Below, in pieces: positions 28,215 to 37,994 of a stretch of DNA of 64,000 nucleotides; within the stretch, counting starts at the first letter, position 1; each line of letters starts with the position of its first letter. The notes beneath the pieces were generated by a model. The model was not told where the DNA came from. It did not search any database and saw only the letters and a list, made by a program, of their open reading frames with translations. A program made the position numbers and the translations under genes. The DNA is from an uncultured Pseudomonadales bacterium (GTDB lineage Bacteria > Pseudomonadota > Gammaproteobacteria > Pseudomonadales > Azotimanducaceae): NCBI GenBank assembly GCA_951813515.1, contig OX638346.1:2101617-2165616 (forward strand), written 5' to 3'.

Positions 28215-28281
28215 CGCCATAGGATCCGTCGCGGCTTCGCCTACGCTGTGTTTGACCCCGGCCCAAGCCCACCTATCACTC
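28211..28281 (+). repeat. 3'-end repeat, family 2, copy 1
   Basis: It begins at the stop codon of the DUF2782 gene (CTAGCGCCATAGG) and ends with GACCCCGGCCCAAGCCCACC. It aligns with 47296-47364 (minus) and 49452-49520 (plus). A small hairpin GGC-TTC-GCC sits in the middle. It lies at the 3' end of a gene in the gene's own direction. Confidence 0.65.
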
Positions 28282-28779
28282 GCGAGACCCGCGACCGCAG
28301 CGTCAGCGGCGTGCCTTGTTTTGCTCGCTGGCACTGACCACGGATTGAGGCCTCTGGATCGTCTGGTCCTTGAGGTTTCGCGAAAGTTCACCTGTCGACT
28401 GCGGGCCGTGCCAGAACACCCGTGAAGTACGAACGCAGCGCACTCGAGTCCCTGGTCAAGCTACGCCTCTCGGACGCGACACGTGCACTGCTTTCGGCCA
28501 CTGCGGGTCGGGAGTCTGCGCCGCAATCCGAACCAAGATAGGATGTCAGAGACTCCTAACATATAGATTTGATAAATATTCTTCGGCGTTTCTAGTTCTA
28601 TGTCGAAGACAAATTCGTGAAAAGCAACGCCATAGCACTTTGTTGTAAACGATAAGATTTGTATTGTGTTAGTTTTCGCGGCCTTCGAGTCTATTGGAGA
28701 CGAATTTCGTGCGGACTGTCAGCCACGCCTTTGCCGCCGGTCGATCTGGAGGGCGGGTCCGTTCGATGGCTGATCGCCA
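28215..28779. other. Long intergenic region with AT-rich island upstream of the Rhs gene
   Basis: 565 nt between the DUF2782 and Rhs genes, containing family-2 repeat copy 1 at its left end. From about 28540 to 28690 the sequence is markedly AT-rich (ATATAGATTTGATAAATATT) against a GC-rich background. This is the likely promoter region of the Rhs gene and a plausible site for silencing by nucleoid proteins. No well-spaced -35/-10 pair could be assigned and no small gene is convincing. Confidence 0.5.
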
Positions 28780-31700
28780 ATGGCTCGTACCGTCGCTTTC
28801 AAGCGGGCAGTGAGGACCACAACGCGCTGTTTGCTTTGCCGGTGGCCTCCGGCCGTTTCGTTGGCTATTGGCGACTCCTGCGGACTCGCCCCGCGATCCC
28901 TCGCGGCTAGGCGGCGTGCCATTGGTCTTTCGAGAAGCGCTTTCGGCGCCATGACGCTTATCACGCTCGGGGCGCTGGTTGGGCTCGCTGGCGCGCCGGC
29001 GCGGGCGGAGGCGCTGGTGAGCAACATCGATTTGTCCGACAGCACCGACCTATCGCTGTCGGACGCGGTCCGGCTCCAGGAATTCACGGTCGGGGTCGAG
29101 AACGCGACCCTGGACGGTCTCGAGATCAAGTTCTCAAGCGGCAGCGCGGACATCGATCCGCCAGCGGCGACCCTTCGGCGCTGGGAGGGGTCGAGCTATG
29201 CGCTGGTCGCCGAACTGGCTGGTCCCGACAGTCTCGCCGCCGGCGACAACGAGTTCGTCGCGCCCGAGGACACGACGCTCCAGGCGAACACCCGATACGC
29301 CGTGCGCCTGGAAGGCGGGGGTTCCGGGGTCGGTCTCAGGGGCACGACGGACGACCGCGAGGGCGGCAGGAGCGGGTGGAGCATCCGAGACGAAAGCTCC
29401 CGGAAGGACACAGGCGCGTCGACGTACGACACTCGCGTCACGACGTTGATGATCCGTGTGAACGGAACGGTCGAGTCGGACGACGACGACGAGGTCCAGG
29501 GAAACAATCCGTTCGACACGCCGCATGCGCCGACGGTCAGCGTGAGCGAGACGACGAGCGACGACGGCGATTGGACCGTGAGCTGGACTACCGGGAACGA
29601 CATCATCTTCGTCAGCTACATCGAACTGGAAGAGACCTGGCCCGCGAACGACGACGGCGCGTCGTCCATATCGACCTACGACTTCAACCAGAATCCCGAT
29701 CCCATGCTGAGCAAGTCCATCTCGGGAAGGACGATCGAGGGGGTCTACAGCTACCGCGCCCGGGCGTGCAACGTCGAATGCAGCCTCTGGTCGGAGGCCG
29801 TCACCGTCACATTTGCGGCGCCAAACAGCCGCCCGGTGGTGGGCCCGATTTCCGACTTGACGGTGTCGCGGGGGTCGACGGGGACGCGGACGGCGAGCGT
29901 GACCGACAGCGACAGCGGCGACACGCACACGGTGACGGCGACCTCGAGCGACAAGGGCGTGGCGACGGTGACGGTGGAGGGCAAGACGCTGACGCTGAAG
30001 GCGGTTTCGCGGGGCGAGGCGACGATCACGGTGAGGGCGACGGACAACAGCGGGGCGTCGAACGACACGTCGGCTGCCGTGACGTTCACGGCGACGGTTC
30101 CGAACAGCCGGCCGGTGGTGGATTCCCTCTCCGACGTGACGTTGCCTCGCGCGCCGGGGACCGGGACGGTGGGGGTGACGGTGGCGGACGGCGACGTCGG
30201 CGACACGCACACGGTGACGGCGACCTCGAGCGACGCCGACGTGGCGACGGTGACGGTGGAGGGCAAGACGCTGACGCTGAAGGCGGTTTCGCGCGGCGAG
30301 GCGACGATCACGGTGAGGGCGAGGGACAACAGCGGGGCGTCGAACGCCACGTCGGCTGCCGTGACGTTCACGGCGACGGTTCCGAACAGCCGGCCGGTGG
30401 TGGATTCCCTCTCCGACGTGACGTTGCCGCGCGCGCCGGGGACCGGGACGGTGGGGGTGACGGTGGCGGACGGCGACGTCGGCGACACGCACACGGTGAC
30501 GGCGGAGTCGAGCGACACCGACGTGGCGACGGTGATGGTGGACGGCAAGACGCTGACGCTGACGGCGGTTTCGCGCGGCGAGGCGACGATCACGGTGAGT
30601 GCGAGGGACAACAGCGGGGCGTCGAACGCCACGTCGGCTGCCGTGACGTTCACTGCGGCGGTTCCGAACAGCCGGCCGGAGGTGGATTCCATCTCCGACG
30701 TGACGTTGCCGCGCGCGCCGGGGACCGGGACGGTGGGGGTGACGGTGGCGGACGGCGACGTCGGCGACACGCACACGGTGACGGCGAGATCGAGCGACGC
30801 CGACGTGGCGACGGTGATGGTGGAGGGCAAGACGCTGACGCTGAAGGCGGTTTCGCGGGGCGAGGCGACGATCACGGTGAGGGCGGAGGACAACAGCGGG
30901 GCGTCGAACGCCACGTCGGCTGCCGTGACGTTCGCGGCGACGGTTCCGAACAGCCGGCCGGTGTTGGGCCCGATTTCCGCCTTGACGGTGGCGCGGGAGT
31001 CGACGGGGACGCGGACGGCGAGCGTGACGGACGGAGACAGCGGGGACACGCACACGGTTGCGGCGAGTTCGGATGCCAATTCCGTGGCGACGGTCTCCGT
31101 GTCCGGCAAGACGCTGACGGTGAGCGGCGTGGCGGCGGGCAGCGCGACAATCACGGTGAGGGCGACGGACAACAGCGGGGCGTCGAACAGAAGGTCATCT
31201 GCCGTGACGTTCTCTGTCACGGTGACGGCGCCGGTGCCGTCGAACAATCAGCCCGTGGTGTCGCCCATTTCGGACCAGACGGTGATGAAAGGGGCCGACC
31301 ACGCGGTGGAGGTGACCGTGGAGGTGACCGACGCCGACAAAAGGGACATGCACGAAATCACCGCCACTTCCGCGGACAACACGATCGCGTCGGTGGCCGA
31401 GAACGGCTCGACGCTGACGATCACCGGCGTCTCGGCCGGCGGCGCGAGGATAACGGTGACCGCGGAGGACGACAGCCGCGCGGACAATGCCGTGTCGGCG
31501 CCGGTGACCTTCATGGCGACGGTGCGCGAGTACACGGGCCAGCTCCGCGCCAACCTGAACCCCTCCGCCGACGGCGCCTACACGCTGTCGTGGGACGCCC
31601 GCGAAGGCTATTCATTCCACATACTGCTGGAGGGTACCGCAGGCCCGACTTCGAAGACGGTGGCCTACACCGGCGAGGGCCGGGAGCTTCGCGTCGCCGG

Positions 31701-34700
31701 CAAGGCGGCCGGCGCGCACCGCTACGAGCTTCACCACTGCAATGTCACCATGGTCTCGATGCCGTTCCCGCTGACGCTGACGTCGTGCGCCGGGACGGAC
31801 ATACCGGAGGTGACGGTGACCGTGAACGCGCCGGTCGGAGCTTCGAACATCGTCACGAGCACCGAGGCTGGCGCGACGCCGTACCGGACGGGGGTGACGC
31901 AGGGCGGCGACGCGTACGTCAACATCCCGATAGAGCCGGCGCCCGGGGTGAACGGCCTGGTGCCGATGGTGTCGATCGACTACAGCGGCGGACGTGACGG
32001 GGAGCTGGCGGAGCAGTCGCAGCCCTGGGACACGCTGGGCTACGGCTGGCACCTGAGCGGCTTCTCCGCCGTCCGCCGCTGCTTCGTGAACCAGATGGGG
32101 GCCGCGGCCAACCTGCTCGCCACGGACAACCTGTGCCTGGACGGCGAGCCGCTGGTGCTGACCAGCGGGACGCCGCTGCAGCCGGACGCCGAGTACCGGC
32201 TGCTGCGGGAACGGTTTGTGAAGGTGACGGTGCAGGGAACGGCGTCGCGAATCTGGTTCGAGGTCAAGGGCCCGGACGGCTCCGTCTCGGAGTACGGCAA
32301 GACGGAGGACAGCGAACTGCATTTCACCACCGCGTACTCGAACGGAACGGCGATGATGGAGAAGGCGTTCCAGTGGTCGATCAACAAGCGGACCGACGCG
32401 TTCGACAACAGCATGTCGTACGTGTACCACGAGGACGAGTCCGCGGGGTTGCGGCATCCGCTGCGGGTGGAGTACGGCAACGGGGGCGACGCGGCGGTCG
32501 AGTTCAAGTACGTGCACCGGAGCGATCTGTCCCCGGTGATGCTCGGTTCGAGCTCGACGTACGCCCAGACGCAGAACCTGCTGCTGCGCGAGGTGCGCGT
32601 CCTGCGCGACGTGAGCGTCGGCACGGATGGCAGCTTGAGCGACAAGCTGGTGCGGACATATCGGCTGCAGACCGAGACCGACGGCACCAAGCGGCGGCTG
32701 GACCAGGTGCAACTCTGCGGCTACGACGAGATGGGGGCAGGTGAGGAGTGCCTCGCGCCGATCGATATCGACTGGACCGCGCCGGACGACGACCTGTCCG
32801 CGGTCGTGAGCCGGCTCACCGACTCTCTCGGACGCAAGACCGAGTTCGAGTACGGGGTCCTCGAGGAGGCGGAGAGCCACGCGTTCCTGTTCGCCGAGCG
32901 GCCGTTCGGCAATCCGCCGACGAGCATCGCGGGCACGACGGGGCTCGACGACGACGACAGCGACGCGGACGAAGTGCTGAGGGCGGTGGTGACGAAGATG
33001 AAGCGGGCCAACGGCCTGGCCGACAGCGAGACCGCGACGACCGGCTGGCACGAGACGAGCTACGCCTACCAGGGCAGGGGCCGCAAAAGCGACAAGCACT
33101 GGGGGTTCCTGGGCTTCGACGCGACGCGCTCGACGGACGAGGCGTCCGGGGTGGTCACGTACCGCCGCTACCGGATGGACTTCCCGCACTACGGCGAGGT
33201 CGGCGCGGTGTACGAGTACGACAGCGTCTACAGCTCCTCGGCCGAGACCATGTACCAGCGGGTGACGACGCACGCCGTCGAGAACATCAGCCACGGCGGC
33301 ACGCTGGCGGCGCAGACGAAGCTGCCGCGGGTGGACGACGTGTTCGAGTTCCACTACGAGGGCGGCGCCCAGATCGGGGCGACGAAGACGGATCAGGCGC
33401 TGACCGTGACCTCGGGGCTTCCGGCAAGCGCCAGCAGCACCGTCACCGTGTATCACACGCTTGCGCCGCCGGCCAGCGGATCCTCCGCCACGTGGGGCGC
33501 GGCGCCGAGCGGAACCGGGAGTTCCCCGCAGCGCAAGACGGTGTCGACCGCGACGTTCGAGAACCGCAACTCCGACGGCGAGTGGGTGATCGGGTTCGCG
33601 AGCCGGATCGAGGAGAAGCACCACCGCGGCGGAGTTTCGGCGGCCGACGTGACCGCGGTCACAACTTCCGGGCGGTCCGGCAACGCGGCGAACACCCTTC
33701 GGCCGAGCTGGACGCTGCGCTTTCCGGGCGACAGCGAGCACGAGTTGAGGACGGCCTACATCTACGACACGGACGGCAACGCGACCAGCGTCACGCTCGG
33801 CACGGGCGCAACCTCGCGCGCGGAGTCGGCGTCGGGCTTCATCGACAGCCGCTATCCCGGCACGCTGACCAACGCGAAGAACCACAGCGAGACGCTGACC
33901 CACGACGCCCGCTTCGGCCTGGTCAAGACGCTGACCGACCCGAACAACCGGACGACGACGCTGACGTACGACGCGTTCGGCCGGGAGGAGGAGCGGCGCC
34001 AGACGCCGGACGGCGTGGTGATCGAGACGTCGTACGGGTCCTGCGCCGACTCCGGGGTGGATTGCTCGGCGGTGGCGGGGACCGGGTCGGACGCCTCGGT
34101 GACGCCGGTGATGGGGATCAAGGAGACGTTGAAGATCGCGGCGGAAACGGGCAAGCCGGCCATCACCTTCGCGACGTGGCGGTATCTGGACAAGCTCGGG
34201 CGGACGATCCGGACCGAGTCGGAGTCGTTCGAAGGATCGGCGCGCATTCGCCGGGACACGCGCTACGACGCGCGGGGCCGGGTCAGGCTTGCGAGCCAGC
34301 CCCACTACTCGAACGAGACGGCGCACTACCACGAGTACGCCTACGACACGCGCGGTCGTGTGCTGAGCGAGACGCGCCCCGACGGGGGCGTGACGACGAT
34401 GACGTACATCGTCAACCCCGGGAACACCAACCAGATCAAAGCGACGGCGACGGAACAGGTGTACAAGCGCGGCCTCATGGGCACGCTGATTCGGGAAACG
34501 ACGCGCGAGACGGTGAGCCTGTACAACGTGATGGGGGAACTGGTGGAGCGCACCGAGGGCGCGAACGCGCCCATGGCGAGCCAGGCGACGGACAAGGCGA
34601 CGGTGACGATCGCCTACAACGGCGCGGGCCAGCCGACGACCCACGCGGCCGCGGGGGCGACCACGACGTTCTCCTACGACAACTCGGGCTTCCGCACGGG

Positions 34701-37212
34701 CGTCACGAGTCCGAACCTCGGCACCGTGACATTCGAGTACACGAAGTTCGGGGAGCTGAAAGAGCGCGCGGACGGCAAGGGGACGACGACCTGGAGCTAC
34801 GACGACCTCGGCCGCGCGACGAAGCGCAAGGACCCGGACGGGGTGGCAGAGTGGTTCTACGATCCGACGAACGCGCGCGGCGCGCTGGACCGCCGCTGCC
34901 ACCACGAGAGCGCGACGGAGATGTCGTGCGACGGCCTTTCGGCGCCGGACTTCAAGGAGACGCTGGCGTACAACAGCGACGCGCGCCTGAGCGGGGTGAC
35001 GACCAAGATCAACGCGGGGAGCCCGGAAAGGACCTACGGGCACAGCTACGCCTACTACGCCGACGGCCGGCTCAAGACAGCCATCTATCCCTCGGGGCTG
35101 ACGGCCCACCACGAGTACAACCCCCGGGGCTACCGGACGATCCTGAGGAAGGACTCGTCGACGGGAGCCGCCCTGGAGACGCGCACGGCTATGGACGCCC
35201 ACGGCAACGTGACCGGCGTGACCTACGGCAACGGCGTGACGACGACGCGCATCTTCGACCCGAAGACGGGCCGGCCGAGGGACATCGACACGGTCGCGAG
35301 CGGCGGGACGAAGATCCAGGACAACGCCTACGCCTGGCGCAGCGACGGCCTGCTCGATAGCCGCGCGAGCCACGTCGGCGGGATGAACGCGAAGCTGGAG
35401 GAGTTCGCCTACGACTCGCTGGGCCGGCTGAAGACGTCGACGACGAAGCTGAACAACAGCGCGACCGCGACCCGGACATTGAGCCAGACGTACCACGCGA
35501 ACGGCAACCTGAAGACGAAGACCAGCTCGGTGGGCGCGGACATGGACGTGTCGTCGTACACGTCGTACGGCGCGGGCTCGGCGGGGCCGCACGCGGTGAC
35601 GGGGGCGACCATCGACGGCAACTCGCACACGTACGGCTACGACGCCGACGGCAACATGATCAGCGACCAATGCGCCACGACCGGCTGCGACAACAGGTAC
35701 ATCGAGTGGAACGGCCGCAACCTGCCGGAGCGGGTCACGGTGGGGAGCAGCAAGACGGACGCCACGCCGACGTCGCGGGACGAGTTCGCCTACGGCCCGG
35801 ACGGGGCGCGCCACCACCGCAAGACGACCTACATGGACGGCGAGACCCTGCGCACCGAGCACACCTACTACGCCGGCGCGTTCGAGGAGCTGCTGCCGCG
35901 CTCGGGGGCGGCGCACACGTCGATCAAGCAGACGCGGGTGACGGACGCGGTCCGGCACGTGATGACGACGACCGTGGGGATGGACGACAACGGCAAGGAG
36001 ACGACCACCACGGCGGACCACGTGGACTACATCCACAAGGACCACCTGGGCTCGGTGGAGGGCGTGACGGGCGCGGACGGCGCGCGCACGCGCACTCTCG
36101 CGTACGACCCGTTCGGCGGCCGGCGCAAGGCGGACTGGACGGCGGCGCTGACGCCGGCGGAGATCTCCGCATTGGCGGGTTCCTCGGATCCGCGCACGCG
36201 CGGGCACACGGGCCACGAGCACCTGGACCGGACGGGACTCATACATCGCGGGGGACGCGTCTACGACCCGACGCTGGGCCGGTTCCTGAGCCCGGACCCG
36301 CTGGTCGGGGACCGGGGCTCGGCGCAGGCGTGGAACGGCTACAGCTACGTCTCGAACAGCCCGATGAGCTTCGTCGACCCGAGCGGGCTGTCGCAGGCGC
36401 CCGCCGGCTGCAGCCTCGGCGGCATGGCGTGCATGCCGCGGGCCGGCGGGTTCGGCCTGGCGAGCGTGGTCTCCACCCACCGCTTCCAGTGGGTGGACAT
36501 CTTCTTCTCCGTCGCCTCCGCCTGGTTCAACCCGGGCTGGGGCAGCATTCCGGGCATCGGTCCCGGCGGGATCATATACAACCATTCCGGAGGCGGCGTC
36601 GGCGACGGCGGGTGGGGCTCCTACGACCACTCCCCGCCCTTCTACTTCGGCATCGCATTTTTCTCGATCACGTTCAACGTGACCAGCCAGTTGGCGGTCG
36701 CCGGCACTCCCGACATCACGCGCAGGCGAATGGATGGGCGCGCGACAGGCGTCGAAATCGAGACCTCCGTGGACGGCAACTCGCACAAGTACGTAATCAC
36801 CGCACGCATCTGCAAGAGGTCGGCAATCTGCAATGAGGTATGGGCGGATCGCGTCTACGACCACGTCAACAAGAACGACGTTCCGTTCTCGTGGGACGAC
36901 GAGGGTACCGGGGATAAAGGCCTGCTGCTCGGCACACAGCCAATCCACCACGAGGAGTTTCCGTTGTCGCGACGAAGCGTGAACCGAACCCGCGCAGGGC
37001 ACATATTCCATCCCGGAGAGGTGACTCACGAGGTGCTCTTTGGGGAGGACGGCCATCTCCGATACGTCATCACCGGAACCGGATCGGGCGGGAATCCAAG
37101 TTTCGCCAACGCTGTTGGGGTGGGGACATTCCGACGAGGCGCAGAGGAGGTTCTGCGGCGGTTTGGGTATTCTCCCCGGGAACGCAGCCAGCCATATCCG
37201 TACGGGCCTTGA
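28780..37212 (+). CDS. Giant secreted Rhs/YD-repeat polymorphic toxin with Ig-like repeats and SpvB-like region
   Basis: 2810 residues if started at ATG 28780; ATG 28951 gives a short signal peptide (TLITLGALVGLAGAPARA), and neither has a strong ribosome site. Order: an N-terminal beta domain (about 80-240), a Fn3-like domain (about 245-345), six near-identical ~94-residue Ig-like repeats (about 348-920), and a SpvB/TcaC-like region from about 1020 (VNIPIEPAPGVNGLVP, GYGWHLSG). YD/Rhs repeats run about 1700-2460. The Rhs core end follows ([19 protein letters not shown], about 2490, closing with FVDPSG). The C-terminal tip of ~275 residues is unlike the core and is the presumed toxin; I recognise no family. 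The Sec-type start and absence of a PAAR domain suggest surface display rather than T6SS delivery. A candidate immunity gene follows 10 nt later. Confidence 0.9.
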   Translation: MARTVAFKRAVRTTTRCLLCRWPPAVSLAIGDSCGLAPRSLAARRRAIGLSRSAFGAMTLITLGALVGLAGAPARAEALVSNIDLSDSTDLSLSDAVRLQEFTVGVENATLDGLEIKFSSGSADIDPPAATLRRWEGSSYALVAELAGPDSLAAGDNEFVAPEDTTLQANTRYAVRLEGGGSGVGLRGTTDDREGGRSGWSIRDESSRKDTGASTYDTRVTTLMIRVNGTVESDDDDEVQGNNPFDTPHAPTVSVSETTSDDGDWTVSWTTGNDIIFVSYIELEETWPANDDGASSISTYDFNQNPDPMLSKSISGRTIEGVYSYRARACNVECSLWSEAVTVTFAAPNSRPVVGPISDLTVSRGSTGTRTASVTDSDSGDTHTVTATSSDKGVATVTVEGKTLTLKAVSRGEATITVRATDNSGASNDTSAAVTFTATVPNSRPVVDSLSDVTLPRAPGTGTVGVTVADGDVGDTHTVTATSSDADVATVTVEGKTLTLKAVSRGEATITVRARDNSGASNATSAAVTFTATVPNSRPVVDSLSDVTLPRAPGTGTVGVTVADGDVGDTHTVTAESSDTDVATVMVDGKTLTLTAVSRGEATITVSARDNSGASNATSAAVTFTAAVPNSRPEVDSISDVTLPRAPGTGTVGVTVADGDVGDTHTVTARSSDADVATVMVEGKTLTLKAVSRGEATITVRAEDNSGASNATSAAVTFAATVPNSRPVLGPISALTVARESTGTRTASVTDGDSGDTHTVAASSDANSVATVSVSGKTLTVSGVAAGSATITVRATDNSGASNRRSSAVTFSVTVTAPVPSNNQPVVSPISDQTVMKGADHAVEVTVEVTDADKRDMHEITATSADNTIASVAENGSTLTITGVSAGGARITVTAEDDSRADNAVSAPVTFMATVREYTGQLRANLNPSADGAYTLSWDAREGYSFHILLEGTAGPTSKTVAYTGEGRELRVAGKAAGAHRYELHHCNVTMVSMPFPLTLTSCAGTDIPEVTVTVNAPVGASNIVTSTEAGATPYRTGVTQGGDAYVNIPIEPAPGVNGLVPMVSIDYSGGRDGELAEQSQPWDTLGYGWHLSGFSAVRRCFVNQMGAAANLLATDNLCLDGEPLVLTSGTPLQPDAEYRLLRERFVKVTVQGTASRIWFEVKGPDGSVSEYGKTEDSELHFTTAYSNGTAMMEKAFQWSINKRTDAFDNSMSYVYHEDESAGLRHPLRVEYGNGGDAAVEFKYVHRSDLSPVMLGSSSTYAQTQNLLLREVRVLRDVSVGTDGSLSDKLVRTYRLQTETDGTKRRLDQVQLCGYDEMGAGEECLAPIDIDWTAPDDDLSAVVSRLTDSLGRKTEFEYGVLEEAESHAFLFAERPFGNPPTSIAGTTGLDDDDSDADEVLRAVVTKMKRANGLADSETATTGWHETSYAYQGRGRKSDKHWGFLGFDATRSTDEASGVVTYRRYRMDFPHYGEVGAVYEYDSVYSSSAETMYQRVTTHAVENISHGGTLAAQTKLPRVDDVFEFHYEGGAQIGATKTDQALTVTSGLPASASSTVTVYHTLAPPASGSSATWGAAPSGTGSSPQRKTVSTATFENRNSDGEWVIGFASRIEEKHHRGGVSAADVTAVTTSGRSGNAANTLRPSWTLRFPGDSEHELRTAYIYDTDGNATSVTLGTGATSRAESASGFIDSRYPGTLTNAKNHSETLTHDARFGLVKTLTDPNNRTTTLTYDAFGREEERRQTPDGVVIETSYGSCADSGVDCSAVAGTGSDASVTPVMGIKETLKIAAETGKPAITFATWRYLDKLGRTIRTESESFEGSARIRRDTRYDARGRVRLASQPHYSNETAHYHEYAYDTRGRVLSETRPDGGVTTMTYIVNPGNTNQIKATATEQVYKRGLMGTLIRETTRETVSLYNVMGELVERTEGANAPMASQATDKATVTIAYNGAGQPTTHAAAGATTTFSYDNSGFRTGVTSPNLGTVTFEYTKFGELKERADGKGTTTWSYDDLGRATKRKDPDGVAEWFYDPTNARGALDRRCHHESATEMSCDGLSAPDFKETLAYNSDARLSGVTTKINAGSPERTYGHSYAYYADGRLKTAIYPSGLTAHHEYNPRGYRTILRKDSSTGAALETRTAMDAHGNVTGVTYGNGVTTTRIFDPKTGRPRDIDTVASGGTKIQDNAYAWRSDGLLDSRASHVGGMNAKLEEFAYDSLGRLKTSTTKLNNSATATRTLSQTYHANGNLKTKTSSVGADMDVSSYTSYGAGSAGPHAVTGATIDGNSHTYGYDADGNMISDQCATTGCDNRYIEWNGRNLPERVTVGSSKTDATPTSRDEFAYGPDGARHHRKTTYMDGETLRTEHTYYAGAFEELLPRSGAAHTSIKQTRVTDAVRHVMTTTVGMDDNGKETTTTADHVDYIHKDHLGSVEGVTGADGARTRTLAYDPFGGRRKADWTAALTPAEISALAGSSDPRTRGHTGHEHLDRTGLIHRGGRVYDPTLGRFLSPDPLVGDRGSAQAWNGYSYVSNSPMSFVDPSGLSQAPAGCSLGGMACMPRAGGFGLASVVSTHRFQWVDIFFSVASAWFNPGWGSIPGIGPGGIIYNHSGGGVGDGGWGSYDHSPPFYFGIAFFSITFNVTSQLAVAGTPDITRRRMDGRATGVEIETSVDGNSHKYVITARICKRSAICNEVWADRVYDHVNKNDVPFSWDDEGTGDKGLLLGTQPIHHEEFPLSRRSVNRTRAGHIFHPGEVTHEVLFGEDGHLRYVITGTGSGGNPSFANAVGVGTFRRGAEEVLRRFGYSPRERSQPYPYGP
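29821..31540 (+). repeat. Tandem ~282-bp Ig-like domain repeats inside the Rhs gene
   Basis: Six consecutive units begin at about 29821, 30100, 30382, 30664, 30946 and 31239, each about 279-293 bp. Each starts with a (P)NSRPVV or NQPVV-type motif and contains GDTHTVTA and GEATITV. The middle units are nearly identical at DNA level, while the first and last have diverged. They encode stacked Ig-like domains forming a surface stalk. Confidence 0.9.
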
Positions 37213-37222
37213 GGGACAAGAG

Positions 37223-37750
37223 ATGAGATTCGCCATCCAGACGGCTCGGACGACGCTGTTGCTTTGGCTGGGTTTTGCGGCGGCGTCGTGCGGCACGCAT
37301 GAGTCTCCGCACGTCGCCTACCGGGCCGCGTTCGACAAGTCGATGGCCGTTGATGTCGAGCGATACCTGCGGGAGGTCGGGGCGCAGTGGGATCTCGTAG
37401 TGCACGAACAGAGTAAATCGGTGACCGGGAGCGATGACGTATTCACCACTTTCATGTATTGCAACGACCGTTCGTTTGAGCGCAACAGGTGGACCGTGAT
37501 TGCAGGCAACCACGATTTCGGCACGGACGACGATCCCGACAGGAGCATCATTTCGTTGGCTTTTTTCGACAAGGGAGACATGCCAGTTGAGGCCTTGGAT
37601 CGTCTGGCGTTCGAAATCAAGCACACGTTGGAGGATCAGTTCGGCCTGGAGTTTTGCCGCCTCAATCCGGCGAGGTCCGTATGCGACGAAGAGTATCGGA
37701 AGCTTGAGGAAACGCGGGAAGCGAGACTGGGGGCCACGGGCCGGAAGTAG
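37223..37750 (+). CDS. Putative lipoprotein, candidate immunity protein for the Rhs tip
   Basis: 175 residues from ATG 37223, preceded by a good GAGGGA ribosome site and only 10 nt after the Rhs stop codon. The N-terminus has a lipoprotein signal with lipobox AASC (LLLWLGFAAASCGTH). The mature part is acidic, with about four cysteines (MYCNDRS, EFCRLNP, SVCDEE), and no family is recognised. Its position directly after a toxin tip fits an immunity protein. A membrane-anchored periplasmic immunity protein would imply that the tip acts in the envelope. Function is inferred from position only. Confidence 0.65.
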   Translation: MRFAIQTARTTLLLWLGFAAASCGTHESPHVAYRAAFDKSMAVDVERYLREVGAQWDLVVHEQSKSVTGSDDVFTTFMYCNDRSFERNRWTVIAGNHDFGTDDDPDRSIISLAFFDKGDMPVEALDRLAFEIKHTLEDQFGLEFCRLNPARSVCDEEYRKLEETREARLGATGRK

Positions 37751-37780
37751 CGCGGGGACTGCCCGCATCGAGCATGGTCC

Positions 37781-37798
37781 GTCGGTCACCGAACCGAC
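37781..37798 (+). other. Short hairpin after the lipoprotein gene
   Basis: GTCGGT-CACCGA-ACCGAC forms a 6-bp stem 30 nt downstream of the lipoprotein stop. There is no U-tract, so it is not a canonical terminator. It may mark the end of the Rhs-immunity transcript. Confidence 0.3.
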
Positions 37799-37911
37799 AG
37801 TGTCGCTCACTTCACGGGGCCTTTGCCACAATAGTGAGCTGTCCACTAAAGTGGAGGAGGTCCGTTCGTGAGTATAGGCAGCAGATGGGTGTATCGCGAA
37901 TGTTCGTACTG

Positions 37912-37968
37912 TCCAACGCGAAGTGAGGGTGAAGCGAAGGTCCGATTCCAACGCGAAGTGAGGGTGAA
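37912..37968 (+). repeat. Direct repeat upstream of the transposase
   Basis: A 22-nt sequence (CCAACGCGAAGTGAGGGTGA in its core) occurs twice with a 35-nt period, at 37912-37933 and 37947-37968, immediately before the transposase gene. It may be part of the element's left end, for example transposase-binding sites. No matching inverted copy was found downstream of the gene. Confidence 0.55.
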
Positions 37969-37994
37969 ACGGGTGTTCGACGCATCATTCGGGG

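Noticed and set aside
29134..31247. Long repetitive minus-strand ORFs (639 and 498 codons) over the Ig-like repeats
   Set aside because: Their apparent repeats only mirror the tandem repeats of the sense Rhs gene, with no start signals or family features.
29821..31260. Regular repeats as a possible CRISPR array
   Set aside because: The period is about 282 bp, in frame, and encodes Ig-like domains; there are no 25-40 bp repeat-spacer units.
31612..37296. An 1894-codon open frame antisense to the Rhs gene
   Set aside because: It is low-complexity Arg/Ala/Val-rich, the usual antisense shadow of a GC-rich repeat gene; the plus-strand Rhs frame has clear domains.
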